In this document: positions 1 to 9,700 of the stretch, piece after piece
How the letters are laid out: every line of letters starts with the position of its first letter
How positions within the stretch are numbered: the first letter of the stretch is position 1
NCBI RefSeq assembly: GCF_026151205.1
Contig: NC_087076.1
Coordinates: 310,001-374,000, forward strand
Direction: 5' to 3'
DNA length: 64,000 nt
DNA from: Bolinopsis microptera
Taxonomy: Eukaryota > Ctenophora > Tentaculata > Lobata > Bolinopsidae
Translations under genes and position numbers: made by a program
Notes under the pieces: model-generated
What the model was told of the DNA's origin: nothing
The model's database searches: none
The model's input: only the letters and a program-made list of their open reading frames with translations

Positions 1-658
1 ACTTGTCCCGAGCTGCATCCTGCACCAGCCTAGACTCCAGACCTGACTCAGCACAGTCCGTGTCCAGGTCTCTGGTCAGTCAGGCGAGTATAAGGAGATC
101 TACCACCAACCTCGGGGACCTCACACCCGGCCCGGGAATTGAGCCTCCGGAATACGTCATCTCCAACATTGCCTCTCATGTTGTGAGGAACTGGAAACAA
201 CTCAGAAAGGAATTTAAGGTCTGTCTAAGATGTGATTATGGCTGAGTAGAAGTTTAATGTTCAGTTTGCTAGCACTGTCATTGTTTTTTCTTCTTATTTT
301 TTCACAAAACTGTTCCTAAATGAACTTGAAAACTTTAACAATAATCTATTGGCGCGCGCTTTATCTCCACAGAAAGCACAATCAATTTGATACGTATGAA
401 ATAATTCTATAACTTGCTCGATTAAGTTAAACACTACAGGCTTTGTTCGATAATTTTGATTCTTTTCAGAGTTACGATACCAGATCTAAAGGTTGGATTT
501 CAACTCAAGATTTTAGAAGCGCAATGCGAAGTAACCACGTAGACATATCAGAATCAGATTTTAGCGATCTCATTCACTTTTACGATTCGCAATCAGCCGG
601 AAAAGTTTATTACAACGACTTTTTGAGAGCGTTCTTATCGATGACGACTGTGGACTAG
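1..658 (+). CDS. EF-hand protein, EFCAB6-like, last two exons (5' partial)
   Basis: Two exons join in phase: 1-218 (open from the window edge, donor GT at 219) and 440-658 (acceptor AG at 438-439, stop TAG 656-658). Both sides of the junction are phase 0, giving ..RKEFK|ALFDNFDSF... The second exon is a helix-loop-helix pair: a fairly degenerate EF-hand loop around YDTRSKGWIS, a second around YDSQSAGKVYYNDF, then a short tail. The pattern of a kinked helix, ALF.NFD, G-I-S, DFR and a final Y-x-x-FLRAF is typical of EFCAB6/CAPSL-type proteins with serial EF-hand pairs. Several calcium-ligand positions in the loops are not acidic, so calcium binding may be weak. The first exon starts with a Ser/Arg-rich linker. 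The N-terminal part lies outside the window, so the family assignment rests on one domain. Confidence 0.72.
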
Positions 659-1178
659 AATCAGAATTTAGCGAATTTGCTGTGCAGATGAGATGTATCA
701 AGGTTCATGTCGAGTGGAACAGCCCACAAGTTCCTGTACGACAGTAATCACCTAAATATATTCCTTTTAGTCTCAATTAAATCAATCACGATGCGGAAAT
801 AACAACAAAGATTAAGCTTCTTATGATTGAATAATATAATTATATTTCAAGATTGATAATTACAAAATGTAATGTGATGGCTGACTTTTGGTAGGTCAGA
901 TTAAGAGAATTCGCGGTTGGAAATACTTATAGAGAGACTTATTGATCTCTGATTTGAATTACAGCATGCTTCTGTGATCAGCTTTGTGTGTAAAAAAACT
1001 TTATAAAAAACAATAAGTTAAATAGAATAAGGACCGTTCATATATTACGTCTGCAAAATGTTGCTAATTGTGAAGAAAAAGGTACATTAGCGTCAGCATT
1101 TCGGCCAATTTCCAATCTCTTCATGGACGCTGATGTATTATTTTGTCCTCTTCGTGAAGGGGTTTGGGGTTATTTTAG
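659..1178. other. 3' flank of the EF-hand gene
   Basis: AT-rich sequence with no supportable coding exon. It probably contains the 3' untranslated region. No canonical AATAAA was found close to the stop codon. The first clear one is at 1701-1706, beyond an inverted-repeat element. Confidence 0.4.
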
Positions 1179-1570
1179 GGTCCGGACTCTACGGCGTGAG
1201 ACTCTACGGCGTAAAATACACTCGCTATCAGTATTGTTTACATTTGAAAGTTTATATGATATTAACGACCCGGTAATATCTATAGTACAGTATCGTTTTG
1301 AAATCGGCTGTGTCCCGTCAGTGTTACATTCCATCGGCTGTATCTTAGGTCAAGATAAATATTTCTTGATGTGATAAAAACTGACTTTCAAAGAACACTC
1401 GCTGTGACCACGGGCATCCTTATTTAATTTGGAATTAGATCTATTTTGATCGAAAATAGGAAAATAATATTTGCCGCTGTAGAATTCTGTTTTTTCACGC
1501 CGTAGAGTCCTAGTTTGTACGGCGCCGCCGTATAGTCTTAGTCTTACGCCGTAGAAGTAGAGTCCCGGTT
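1179..1570. mobile_element. MITE-like element with ACTCTACGGCGT terminal repeats
   Basis: The left end carries two direct copies of ACTCTACGGCGT (about 1186-1214). The right end carries inverted copies (ACGCCGTAGAGT near 1499-1509 and a degenerate one near 1547-1566), closing with AGTCCCGG opposite TCCGGACT. The roughly 390-bp interior has no transposase. The layout is that of a non-autonomous DNA transposon with internally repeated TIRs. I could not fix a target-site duplication, so the superfamily is open. Confidence 0.55.
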
Positions 1571-2032
1571 ATGTTACGATGTATGCCACTTAGTACCTTG
1601 TACATTAAGTGAGCAGTTTTATAATGATTTAAAAGTCTTTTAGAGTTTTAATTTTTAATGCTTTATAGTTTTTTGTTCAGTTTGTAATAGATTAGTAAAT
1701 AATAAATATGAGTGTTTTCAAGGGGTGGTTTTGTAAAATATTTTCATTTTAAAGAGTGTGATTTCCGATGTTCTGTTAGAGTACTCAGATATTATCTGAA
1801 TTTATATCACTAGCATAATTGAAAACCAAAATACAGTATCTGTCAAACCTTATTGTAAGGGGCAATCGGGTGAACACTACATAAGTACTGCATGCTTCTA
1901 ATATAATCGTGTAATCCGGCAAAATATAATGTTAATGTTAATTCTGCTAAAATTTCCGGATTTTCAGAGACCACCCCCTCCCCTTGTCCGGGGGATTCGT
2001 AAGCCGTTAACTACCCTGTTATATTATATTAC

Positions 2033-2960
2033 GTGACCAAAACAGTTTTTGCCCATAACTCTCCAGGGAAGCATTTTTACCCTACGTCACGTCACGTCAT
2101 GGGGGGTGATTCGAAAATTCATAGCGATTTAGTGGGAGCGAAATCGCTCGCCTTAAATAACAAGAATTTCGCCGCGGTTAAACCACGCACGATTAATTTT
2201 CCCTACGATGTACTTGTAGTTGTACCATCAATTCTTTTGAGTGAAAAGTGTGACTGGAAAAAAGTGCAACATATTTACATACTATGCAATGTTTTTTTAT
2301 AAATGAGTAGGATTTGTGCATGGTAAAAATTGACGATTTATTTCACCAATGCAGCGCCGCGCATCAACATTTAATAAATCCAGAAAATTGCGGAAATAAC
2401 TTTGCGAAGGAGGAATTTCACTGTAATAAATTAACACATGGCTAGCACATGTGTTGGCGCCCCCCGCCGAAAAGGCGCCCCCCTGTTGGCGCCGGCCCCT
2501 CCCCTTTTGGTGCCCCTCCCTAAAATTGAACAAATTAGGTGATTTTAGAGGATACGCCGGTAAAATCTCTAAAAAAGTGTGTATCTAGAGTAAAACGCGC
2601 AGTTTTGCTAGTACTTTAGTTAAGTTTTCGAAATTGTCCCACATTCAAACGACGATTTGGCGCCCCCTGCACAGCGGGGCCCTTCGTTACGCCACTGCCG
2701 GGTATGACAATGACAGCCGGCCCTGCGGGTTGCTCAAACCAGAGCCCTCTCGCTTGCAGTGGCGCGCGACCGCCGAAGGCGGCACAGGATTCTACTTGTG
2801 AAACAAGCGCGTCACGCAGTACGCGTAGACAAATGGCTATGTGAACCCTGAGGGTATGACAGTGATCCGAAACGGTGTATTTTTGGACGCTGATTCCGAA
2901 TCACCCCCCATGACGTGACGCGGTAACAATCTCGAAGATCGACTGTAAAGTGATTTAGCA
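2033..2960. mobile_element. Rearranged family-A pieces plus hAT-like end
   Basis: The stretch ACGTGACCAAAACAGTTTTT...GTCATGGGGGGTGATTCG (2031-2113) is one half of the 376-bp family-A element seen intact at 21021-21396. The same half recurs inverted near 2885-2915, so the block is palindromic at large scale. Between them are GC-rich repeats (2452-2530) and an end reading CAGTGGCGTAACGAAGGGC on the minus strand (about 2680-2698). That end resembles a common terminal sequence of animal DNA transposons. A B-family element (2730-2845) is inserted here. No intact gene was found. Confidence 0.4.
2730..2845 (-). mobile_element. Hairpin element family B, copy 1
   Basis: A 116-bp element from TTGCTC to TATGTGAA, flanked by CCCTGCGGG (2721-2729) and CCCTGAGGG (2846-2854), a 9-bp duplication with one mismatch. 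This is the longest family-B copy. It includes hairpins CCGCC-GAA-GGCGG, CTTGT-TTC-ACAAG and CGCGT/ACGCG. Other copies lie at 15667, 17084, 17603 and 18459. Confidence 0.75.
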
Positions 2961-3026
2961 CGCTCAAACTTGAATCGATGTATTTTCGGACGCTGATGCC
3001 GAATCACACCATGACATAGGGTTAAA

Positions 3027-3209
3027 TTACTGGGCGGCGCTCAGCCTGTCATTTCTTGTATCACGTGGTGACCCCCACTGTCGCTTCACTGTAGAGATTC
3101 GACGATACAGGGGGAGCCACGCACTCGTGCGCGGCGGGTCATACAACGTATGACAAGTCATTTCGCCTAATAGTAATACAATAGCTTGGTGTCCCCAGTG
3201 CCCAGGTAA
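3027..3209. mobile_element. Hairpin element family G, copy 1, interrupted by family C
   Basis: Flanked by AGGGTTAAA (3018-3026) and AGGGTAAAA (3210-3218), a 9-bp duplication of the family-A sequence. It reads TTACTGGGCGGCGCTCAGCC ... CCCCAGTGCCCAGGTAA, as in the other copy (4014-4089, opposite strand), but is split by the C element at 3056-3156. Confidence 0.65.
3056..3156 (+). mobile_element. Hairpin element family C, copy 1
   Basis: A 101-bp element from TTGTATCACG to TATGACAA, flanked on both sides by GTCATTTC (3048-3055 and 3157-3164), an exact 8-bp duplication. Its right end folds as GTCATAC-AAC-GTATGAC with a 7-bp stem. Inside are CCACGCAC-TC-GTGCGCGG and a CCCCC/GGGGG pair. Confidence 0.78.
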
Positions 3210-3341
3210 AGGGTAAAAATGCTCTCCTGGCGAGATATTGGCGAAAAACTGTCTCGATCACGTGATATGACCATATAAGGAAGTTGGTCTAAAGCATATG
3301 CGTTAGAGAGAGATTGGGATCAAATTAGAGGGCTAGAATTT

Positions 3342-3438
3342 TAACAGGTGATACTCGTAATATATCTGTTCCGAGTTGGACCGTCGACGAGTCCAACTCT
3401 GAACTCGGCGCGCGTCCTGGTAGGTTGTAAACCTACAA
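3342..3438 (+). mobile_element. Hairpin element family F, copy 1
   Basis: A 97-bp element from TAACAGGTG to CCTACAA between exact CTAGAATTT duplications (3333-3341 and 3439-3447). Its right end folds as GTAGGTT-GTA-AACCTAC. Internal hairpin: GAGTTGGAC and GTCCAACTC around a 9-nt loop. It is inserted in the family-A copy. Confidence 0.75.
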
Positions 3439-3549
3439 CTAGAATTTCGAATATGGAATAGTCATTCAGGCCTCAAGGCCACCAATAGCGTGTTTAAAAA
3501 GTCACGTGACCAGTGACAGTCGAGTGTAGAGTGATTAATCATCATCCAT

Positions 3550-4004
3550 TGCTTAGGGTTAGGGTTATAGATAGCGTCGGGTGCGGGGTCATGCATCATG
3601 GCTATAAAGTTACTGGCTCGGCTTGTTACTATGCTAGAGGTGATCGCGACGCGACATCGCGTCTTCACAGCGAGCTCATGATCGCGCGCGCTTAACTTTA
3701 TTGTGCACGTGACACAATTCAGTCAATCAGACCCAGCAAACCTTACCTGGGGACCCCAGGCTGTCATATTTATGTTCATAACTGTCACCAAGATTTAACT
3801 AGGTCGAACGGAAAAATTAGGTCTCACGCAGGAATTAGGTCTCACGCAGGCGCGGCCAGAAAAGCTTACCGGCTGGCCGTGTTACTAGAGGTGGTTGTTT
3901 TTCGATAGCGCGTGTGTCAGCGCGCGTGACGTCATGTTCACTGCATGCGCATGATCGCTCGCGTGAATTACAATCTGGAGTCATGACAACGACATTACTT
4001 TGCA
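3550..4004. repeat. Additional hairpin-rich repeat sequence
   Basis: Contains a telomere-like TTAGGGTTAGGG run at about 3554-3566 (normal part of family A) and two related blocks starting TTACTA..CTAGAGGTG (about 3627 and 3882) and ending ATGATCGC(G/T)CGCG. The first folds as GACGCGA-CA-TCGCGTC. A direct repeat AATTAGGTCTCACGCAGG occurs twice (about 3815 and 3832). Probably more members of the small hairpin group, but boundaries could not be fixed. Confidence 0.4.
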
Positions 4005-4013
4005 AAGTAATTC

Positions 4014-4089
4014 ATTACCTGAGGACCCCAGGCTATTATGTTCATTAACATAAAGATTTGGCGGAATGACAGGCTGAGCGCGGCCCAGT
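4014..4089. mobile_element. Hairpin element family G, copy 2
   Basis: A 76-bp element (ATTACCTGAGG ... GCGGCCCAGT) between AAAGTAATTC duplications (4004-4013 and 4090-4099). It folds as CCTG..CAGG at one end and TTATGTT-CATT-AACATAA in the middle. It matches the family-G copy at 3027 in reverse orientation. Confidence 0.65.
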
Positions 4090-4433
4090 AAAGTAATTCA
4101 AAGTAATTCAAAATCTAGGTTGTCCCAAATTTGGCTCCTGGGGAGCTAACTTTAGTTTTACGAGACGGACATTTTGTTGAAAACCTGAACTTTCTATCCC
4201 TTTTACTTCCGAAGTTAGGTCCCTAACGGTAAGGTTTCCTGGGCGGCTTTTAATGTATTTATATTAATATATATCACGCGCCTGCATTAAGTGATTGCAT
4301 CTTCACAGCTTTTATTTGAACTCCGCGCGCGCAAGTTCATTGTATTTGCACAATTCAAACATTCCAATAATGTAATTGCACCACGTAATATACAATTTAG
4401 CCAATTAGAGGACAAAAATCCGCAAAGTTAAAG

Positions 4434-4541
4434 TTGGAGGACTTCGCCGCTTCGACGCGAACTAGCATTCTTGCTTCGCATCGTCGATCGTTGCTCTGCT
4501 TCGCAGAGCAACGATCTCGATGGGTTGACATCGTCAACCAA
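4434..4541 (+). mobile_element. Hairpin element family D, copy 1
   Basis: Starts TTGGAGGACTTCG and ends CATCGTCAACC(AA), between AAAGTTAAAG (4424-4433) and the same sequence at 4540-4549. The long hairpin GATCGTTGCTCTGC-TTC-GCAGAGCAACGATC has a perfect 14-bp stem. The end hairpin is GGTTGAC-ATC-GTCAACC. Confidence 0.72.
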
Positions 4542-4585
4542 AGTTAAAGCTGTGTACTTTTATTAGGCCCAAAATAAAACTTTTC

Positions 4586-4689
4586 TTGTATCACGTCGTG
4601 ATCCCCACGGTCGTTTCACTACTGTAGAGTTTCTACGATACAGGGGGAGCCGCGCACTCGTGCGCGGCGGGTCATACAACGTATGACAA
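4586..4689 (+). mobile_element. Hairpin element family C, copy 2
   Basis: Same termini as the copy at 3056 (TTGTATCACG ... TATGACAA). Left end folds as ATCACG-T-CGTGAT, internal CCGCGCAC-TC-GTGCGCGG is perfect, right end GTCATAC-AAC-GTATGAC is perfect. The flanks AACTTTTC and GTTTTTCA give only a decayed duplication. It interrupts the 3' part of the reverse-transcriptase relic that follows. Confidence 0.7.
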
Positions 4690-4930
4690 GTTTTTCATAC
4701 ATAACATGGCTGTACGAGACTTTTACACTGTATGTTCCGGTTCAAGATCTTGTGTAGTGGATTGTCACGAGGGAACATATTGGTCTCCACAGTGACAGAG
4801 AACGGAGGATTGAACCAAAGGACCCTGCGTTTCCTCCTTCTATTACGTAGTGGTTTTGCCTCGCCTGCCTGGGTGTTGTAGGTCATGCACGAGTCCATAT
4901 AGCCGCTTGACTTCAATGCATCCTCGTAGT

Positions 4931-5710
4931 ATTAGTTTATGTAATCAGTAATAAGCGCCATGAGTTGGCATAGAATTTTTCCCTCCGATTTCGATAAATT
5001 TGGTACCAAAAGTTGTCTAAAAATGTGAATAAAATAATTCCACCGTGTATCAATTTTCGCTAAAAATACTGCACGGCGCTTGTTCGCCGCGCGTGCTTTT
5101 TTCCGTGCAAATTTTTAGTTTTTGGCCTATAACTTTCACAGTTTTGGTTATTATGGAATAATTGTTATGGCATCGTAATTTAATCAGCTCATCTAGACGA
5201 AACTTTTGGTATTAACATCATAAGATTTAAAGGAACAATATTTTCAAATTTTTAAAACCTGGTGAAATTTTGAAAATTTTGTCCTTCAAATATTATAATT
5301 TTAGTACCAAAAGTTGCGTCTGACTAATATACATTTATTACGATACTGTAAAATTATTTCAAAATATTCGATATTTTAGGAGTTATATGGATTTTAAGCA
5401 ATAAATCACCTGTTTTCGTCCTTTTTACACTCTTGCAATGCACAGGAGGCCCACATACTATACAGCACATACTATACAGCTCGACGTTATCGTGCTACAC
5501 GGTGAATTTTCATTATTCACAGTTATAGGCAACTTTTGGTACCAAATTTATCAAAATCAGAGTTGTAGGTTTATAACCTACCAGGACGCGCGCCGAGTTG
5601 GACTCGTCGACGATCCTGATATTTGGAACAAATATTTTACGAGTATCACCCGTTAAAATCAGAGACAAAAAATTCTGTGCCAACTCATGGCGCTTGTTAC
5701 ATAGACTAAA
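4931..5710. mobile_element. TIR DNA element inserted in the reverse-transcriptase relic
   Basis: Inverted ends: AAGCGCCATGAGTTGGCA(T)AGAATTTTT at 4953-4980 and its complement at 5667-5695. Weaker extension TTAGT(T/C)TATGTAA continues outward on both sides. The AT-rich interior carries three related copies of GTACCAAAAGTTG, two direct and one inverted, and no transposase. It splits the RT relic between AKP and ALKSSGY. A family-F element is nested at 5563-5655. Superfamily unknown because the target duplication is unclear. Confidence 0.65.
5563..5655 (-). mobile_element. Hairpin element family F, copy 2
   Basis: A 93-bp element from TTGTAGG to CCCGTTA between exact AAATCAGAG duplications (5554-5562 and 5656-5664), in reverse orientation to copy 1. 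End hairpin GTAGGTT-TAT-AACCTAC keeps the stem of copy 1 while the loop differs. Confidence 0.75.
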
Positions 5711-6243
5711 TTTAAGGCTTGGCGTCGTCGAACACCTCATTACAGGAGGATAAGCTGTTGATTCGGTCAGCGATCATCTCCGGGATGTTACGGATGATGG
5801 ACGGTGGGTGATTTGACTGGCGGTGTACATATTTCGTTACCTTCTCTGCTTTGCGGAATGAGCCATCCGATTGGAAAGTAACGTCGATGAAGTCGACAGA
5901 TGTGGATGGTGGGGACACAAGCTCTCTCTCCGGAATGTAGCAAACAAATCCTTCCGAATCCGCTCCATTGACCATTCTGGGGCTGTCTATCAGCATCACG
6001 AGTCCATCGTCCCTATAAAGGCCGTGGAATTGTGGTGGGAGGATATCTCCTAATGGAAGGATAGAACGACTCAATGTCGAACTGGAGAAACTGGGCATGC
6101 CCGGGTGTAACAGCATATATAGTAAGATATACAACAGACCTACAATGTACAAATGACAAAGCGAATTTTGTGACGTCGTGTAATGCGCGCATAGCGCGCG
6201 CAACCAGTTTTAGGAAGCGAATTTTGCGAGACATCTTCATCAA

Positions 6244-6648
6244 GAATTCTATTGCGTGCTCCTGTTTAGTACGACCCGCAAAATATTACCACTGTCACAA
6301 AGCCATTAAGTGGTTTTAAGTTACTCTTTCATCACCCATAACCCAGGGACGGGATACAGATATCAGATAAGGAACTGGAAGGTTAACTATCGACTCTACG
6401 AGTGATCTAACCATTGAATTACCCTTTTAACTTAAGGAGATGCAGGTGAAGAATATGGAAAATGTAGATGGTGACAACAAACACCCATTTCAATTTAAAA
6501 AGTATTTTAATTTTACAAAAATATTATACACAAAGGAACAATAACACATTATGATGTATACGCTAGTAAGCAGAACTTTCAGTGTACTCAAAATAATGAA
6601 AACATGATGTAACATAACAATACGAAATTCAACATAAGACTGTTTCTA
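6244..6648. other. Spacer between RT relic and ARPC2 3' end
   Basis: No supportable gene. The sequence is AT-rich. The palindrome GCGCGC-ATA-GCGCGC lies just inside the relic at about 6186-6200. Confidence 0.4.
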
Positions 6649-6654
6649 TTTATT
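6649..6654 (-). terminator. Poly(A) signal of ARPC2
   Basis: AATAAA on the minus strand, about 55 nt downstream of the ARPC2 stop codon, a normal position for a polyadenylation signal. Confidence 0.6.
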
Positions 6655-6708
6655 CTGCCAGTCCGAGTCAGAAACTAAAAATAGCAAGAACAATTCACCC
6701 ATTATTAA

Positions 6709-9700
6709 TTAAAACTTTTTCCCAACACCAAATTTTTTCTCAGTCATGGCCTCAGGCTTTGCGCGGTTCAGAACCTGAAATAATAATTATGACAAATCAA
6801 TAACATATCGTTTAAAAATAACGTATACGGAGGTGGCCAGGGGGGAGGGGGGTTCCACGTATACTAGGCAAAGTCAGAATCTTTATGGATTGATCAAAAA
6901 GAAGTTAAATAAATTACCTTCAAGAACTCGGAAGTTTTGCTCCTCATACGAGAGTGGAGGAAAGCCTTGCTGCACTTGATGTGGTAATGTAGATAAGTTC
7001 TGAACTGGTGGATCAGATTAATGGTGTTATCCCGATTTGTTGGGCTTGTGTGTCGAGGGAACAACACAAATGTCACGTACCTGAAAGCAAACAAATCAGC
7101 AAACTTTTATTTAGATTATAGGAAAGCTTTTAAGAAAAACAATGTTTACAGGTTATTTAATTATTGACATTACCAACTGTAATTATTCCCCAATTATAGA
7201 CTGAAGGCTATTAAACTATGACTATATTTCACATTATATACACTCAGTTTGTTTTTTAAAGACGGCAAGGCTTCAAAATTGAAAAATTAAAGACAGGTCT
7301 CAAAATAGATCGGATGTAATAAAGCACATTTCACACACTGACCTTACACTTCTACCAGAAAATTTAAAGACGGGTTGCGATGAATTAAAAACGGTGAAGC
7401 CTTCAAAACGCCTTCGTCAAAATTAACTGTCTTTATTCTTCTCTTCGGAATTATATCCCCGAAAAGTCGTGAACACTGAGCACTGATAATTTCCCGCAAG
7501 AGTTGCGGGACCGCCAGTCGCCTTGATGAGCAGTGCGGGAAGTTTCTAATGGCGAAAAATTGTGACTAATTTTTATGGTGAATTGAGTTTCCAAATTGTA
7601 ACATTTCACCATTTTTCACCATTTTACACAATTTTTTGATAAGTTTATTAGCCTTCTAATTTTAGTTTTGACGTGGTGTTATAATTATAAAACAATATTT
7701 GATTATTAACTCAGATTTTGAGGATGTAAAGAAACAATTAAACATGTGTTTCATTATATTTAAAGTAATACAGGTTTTACAATTTAGAAACTCGATTCAC
7801 CAAAACAATCATTTACCATTTTTCATCCAAACTAGTAATTTTTGGTGAACAATGAACATGGCGAGTAAGGTACATCAAAACTGGTAACTGGTAACTTTTG
7901 GTCATTATTTTATTACTAGGTGGTGGTGAAGTTATTGAGACAAAAACTCCTGTTCTGAAAGTTGTCCTTTGTACTTGTTTCACTGACCCACGCTTTTAAG
8001 CATTTATACATTTCGGCCCATTTTATATGTTTGTTCGATTTGCTGTACATTTGTATACTTGCTATTTTGTAAAAGTTTCAAATCAAATCAAATCATGGCG
8101 TCGCAAGTAAGGTACATAACTGGTAACTTTTGGTGAACATGGCGAGTAAGGTACATCGAAACTGAGCTCTTAGTATTGTCGTACAGTACCAGAATACACA
8201 TTTAATATTTCAAATTTTTAATCCCGGCCGGGACCAGCTTAATCCCGGCCGGGACCGGGATTTTCATGATATTTCTATGTTGAAATGTAACATTTTAAGC
8301 AACCTTCGTATAAAGGTTCCATTGACGACATTGATATCAACATCGTTATATCTTCGGATGAAGATGAGCCTGAAATCTAATCAATCCTTCGAGTTTCGAT
8401 TTTCATTTCGATTAGTTCGATTCTTAACAGTCATTTCATTTGTCAAGTAATAAAATATGAATTTGAAGCTAAATTGGATTAAAAAGATAGAAATTCTGTT
8501 TTAAAAATCCCGGCCAAAACGGTAATCCCGGCTCAGACCGGGACAAAAACTCCAAATCCCGGCCGGTATCCCGGTCGAGCTCTGTTGGAAACATTACACA
8601 TACTTTCATTCAGAAACCGGAGAAAATTATAACAAATAACACCTTGGCTTAGTTTCTTGCCGACTGCCGCGTAGCCAAGGTATCATTTTATTTTAAAACA
8701 AACTGTATGTAACTTTGTTCCGAGAATCTTTGCCAAATTGAATAAATTAAACGACTTTAAGTTAAGTACCCGATGTTGTCTCCTCTCAGTAGACCAGGTT
8801 GTCCATTTAGCTCCGCGGGAGGCTCCCCATATGAAAACAGCACTTGTGGAGCCTGTTGGTGCGCTTTTCTTGCATCCTTGAACTCTTGCAAGAATACCTG
8901 ATCACAAATACGTTTCCGAATTAAATCTGCCAGTTAATCAAAATATTAAAGTATAATTCCGATTTACCACACCCGATTTACCACACCCGATTTACCACAC
9001 CCGATTTGCCGCAGCCATTTCTTTTCCCTCCTTCCGCTAAGGGTCGTTCAAATATTAATACGTTATCAATTTTTTGGCAATTCTCACCCCCTCTCCCCTC
9101 CGTAATTAACTGTAATTAAATTTAATCAAGACCCACCCCCCTCCTGACAGCAAATTTGTCGAATTGGCATTCCGAAATCTGCCATTTACAAATGATCTGC
9201 TCAGTTACAGCCTTACAAGAGGAGAAGTAATTGAGCCAGCAGAAACTGTCAGGGACTTGGGGGGTCATTCTATCACACGAATGCTCTTGGACACCCGTAC
9301 CCCACGTCCCCACATCCAGAAAATGATCCAATGCATCATGGGTTCAAAGCTACTGTAAAAGCTACTGTACCGGCACTGAACAACAAATCACAGCACTCTA
9401 TGGCAACACAAAGCTGTGGAATCTTCCCAAAGAAATAAATTCCATCTCTACTTTGGGCTTGTTAAAATCGTTACTGGCTAAATTCCCGACACGCCCCCTA
9501 CTAATGATACACTGCTACTAACAACAACTCACTCTTGGAATGGTACTTACAAAAAGACCCCAGCGGAGGACGTCCTACTGCTGAAGCGATCCCAGCCAAA
9601 CCTACTCAAAGCGTTCAAAGCGTTATTCTAGGTTAAAAATGAAAATTTTGATCACGGAATCAACAGCCAAAACCCCCTCCCCTCCCCCCTCGGCTGATTA

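Larger units (their letters stand above)
2900..3549 (+). mobile_element. Family-A element carrying nested insertions
   Basis: Divergent family-A copy. From about 2947 it reads in order GAATCGATGTATTTTCGGAC, CATGACATAGGGTTAAA, [insertion 3027-3209], AATGCTC.., GTCTCGATCACGTGATATGA, [insertion 3342-3438], GTCACGTGAC and GTGTAGAGTGATTAATCATC, ending near 3549. Its 5' end is inverted relative to intact copies (2916-2958). The two interruptions are bounded by 9-bp duplications and are annotated separately. Confidence 0.6.
4695..6243 (-). pseudogene. Reverse transcriptase relic of a retroelement, interrupted by a TIR element
   Basis: Read on the minus strand, the relic runs from FLQFDIESFYPSI (RT motif A, 6090-6052) to GLYRDDGLVM (YxDD motif C, about 6023-5994), then VDFIDVTF, SNHPPSIIRNIPEMI and FDDAKP (to 5712). 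After a 0.8-kb insertion it resumes with ALKSSGY, RRKRRVLWFNPPFSV and LHKILNRN (4916-4695). This order and these motifs match a retroelement RT group common in marine invertebrates and typified by LYRDDGL and NPPFS. I think it may be Penelope-related but cannot place it. It is dead: motifs A and C are in different frames, almost the whole motif-B region is missing, a frameshift follows NRN, and two later elements interrupt it. Confidence 0.75.

Noticed and set aside
3540-3570. TTAGGGTTAGGG as a sign of a nearby chromosome end
   Set aside because: The motif is part of each family-A element and is only two or three units long.
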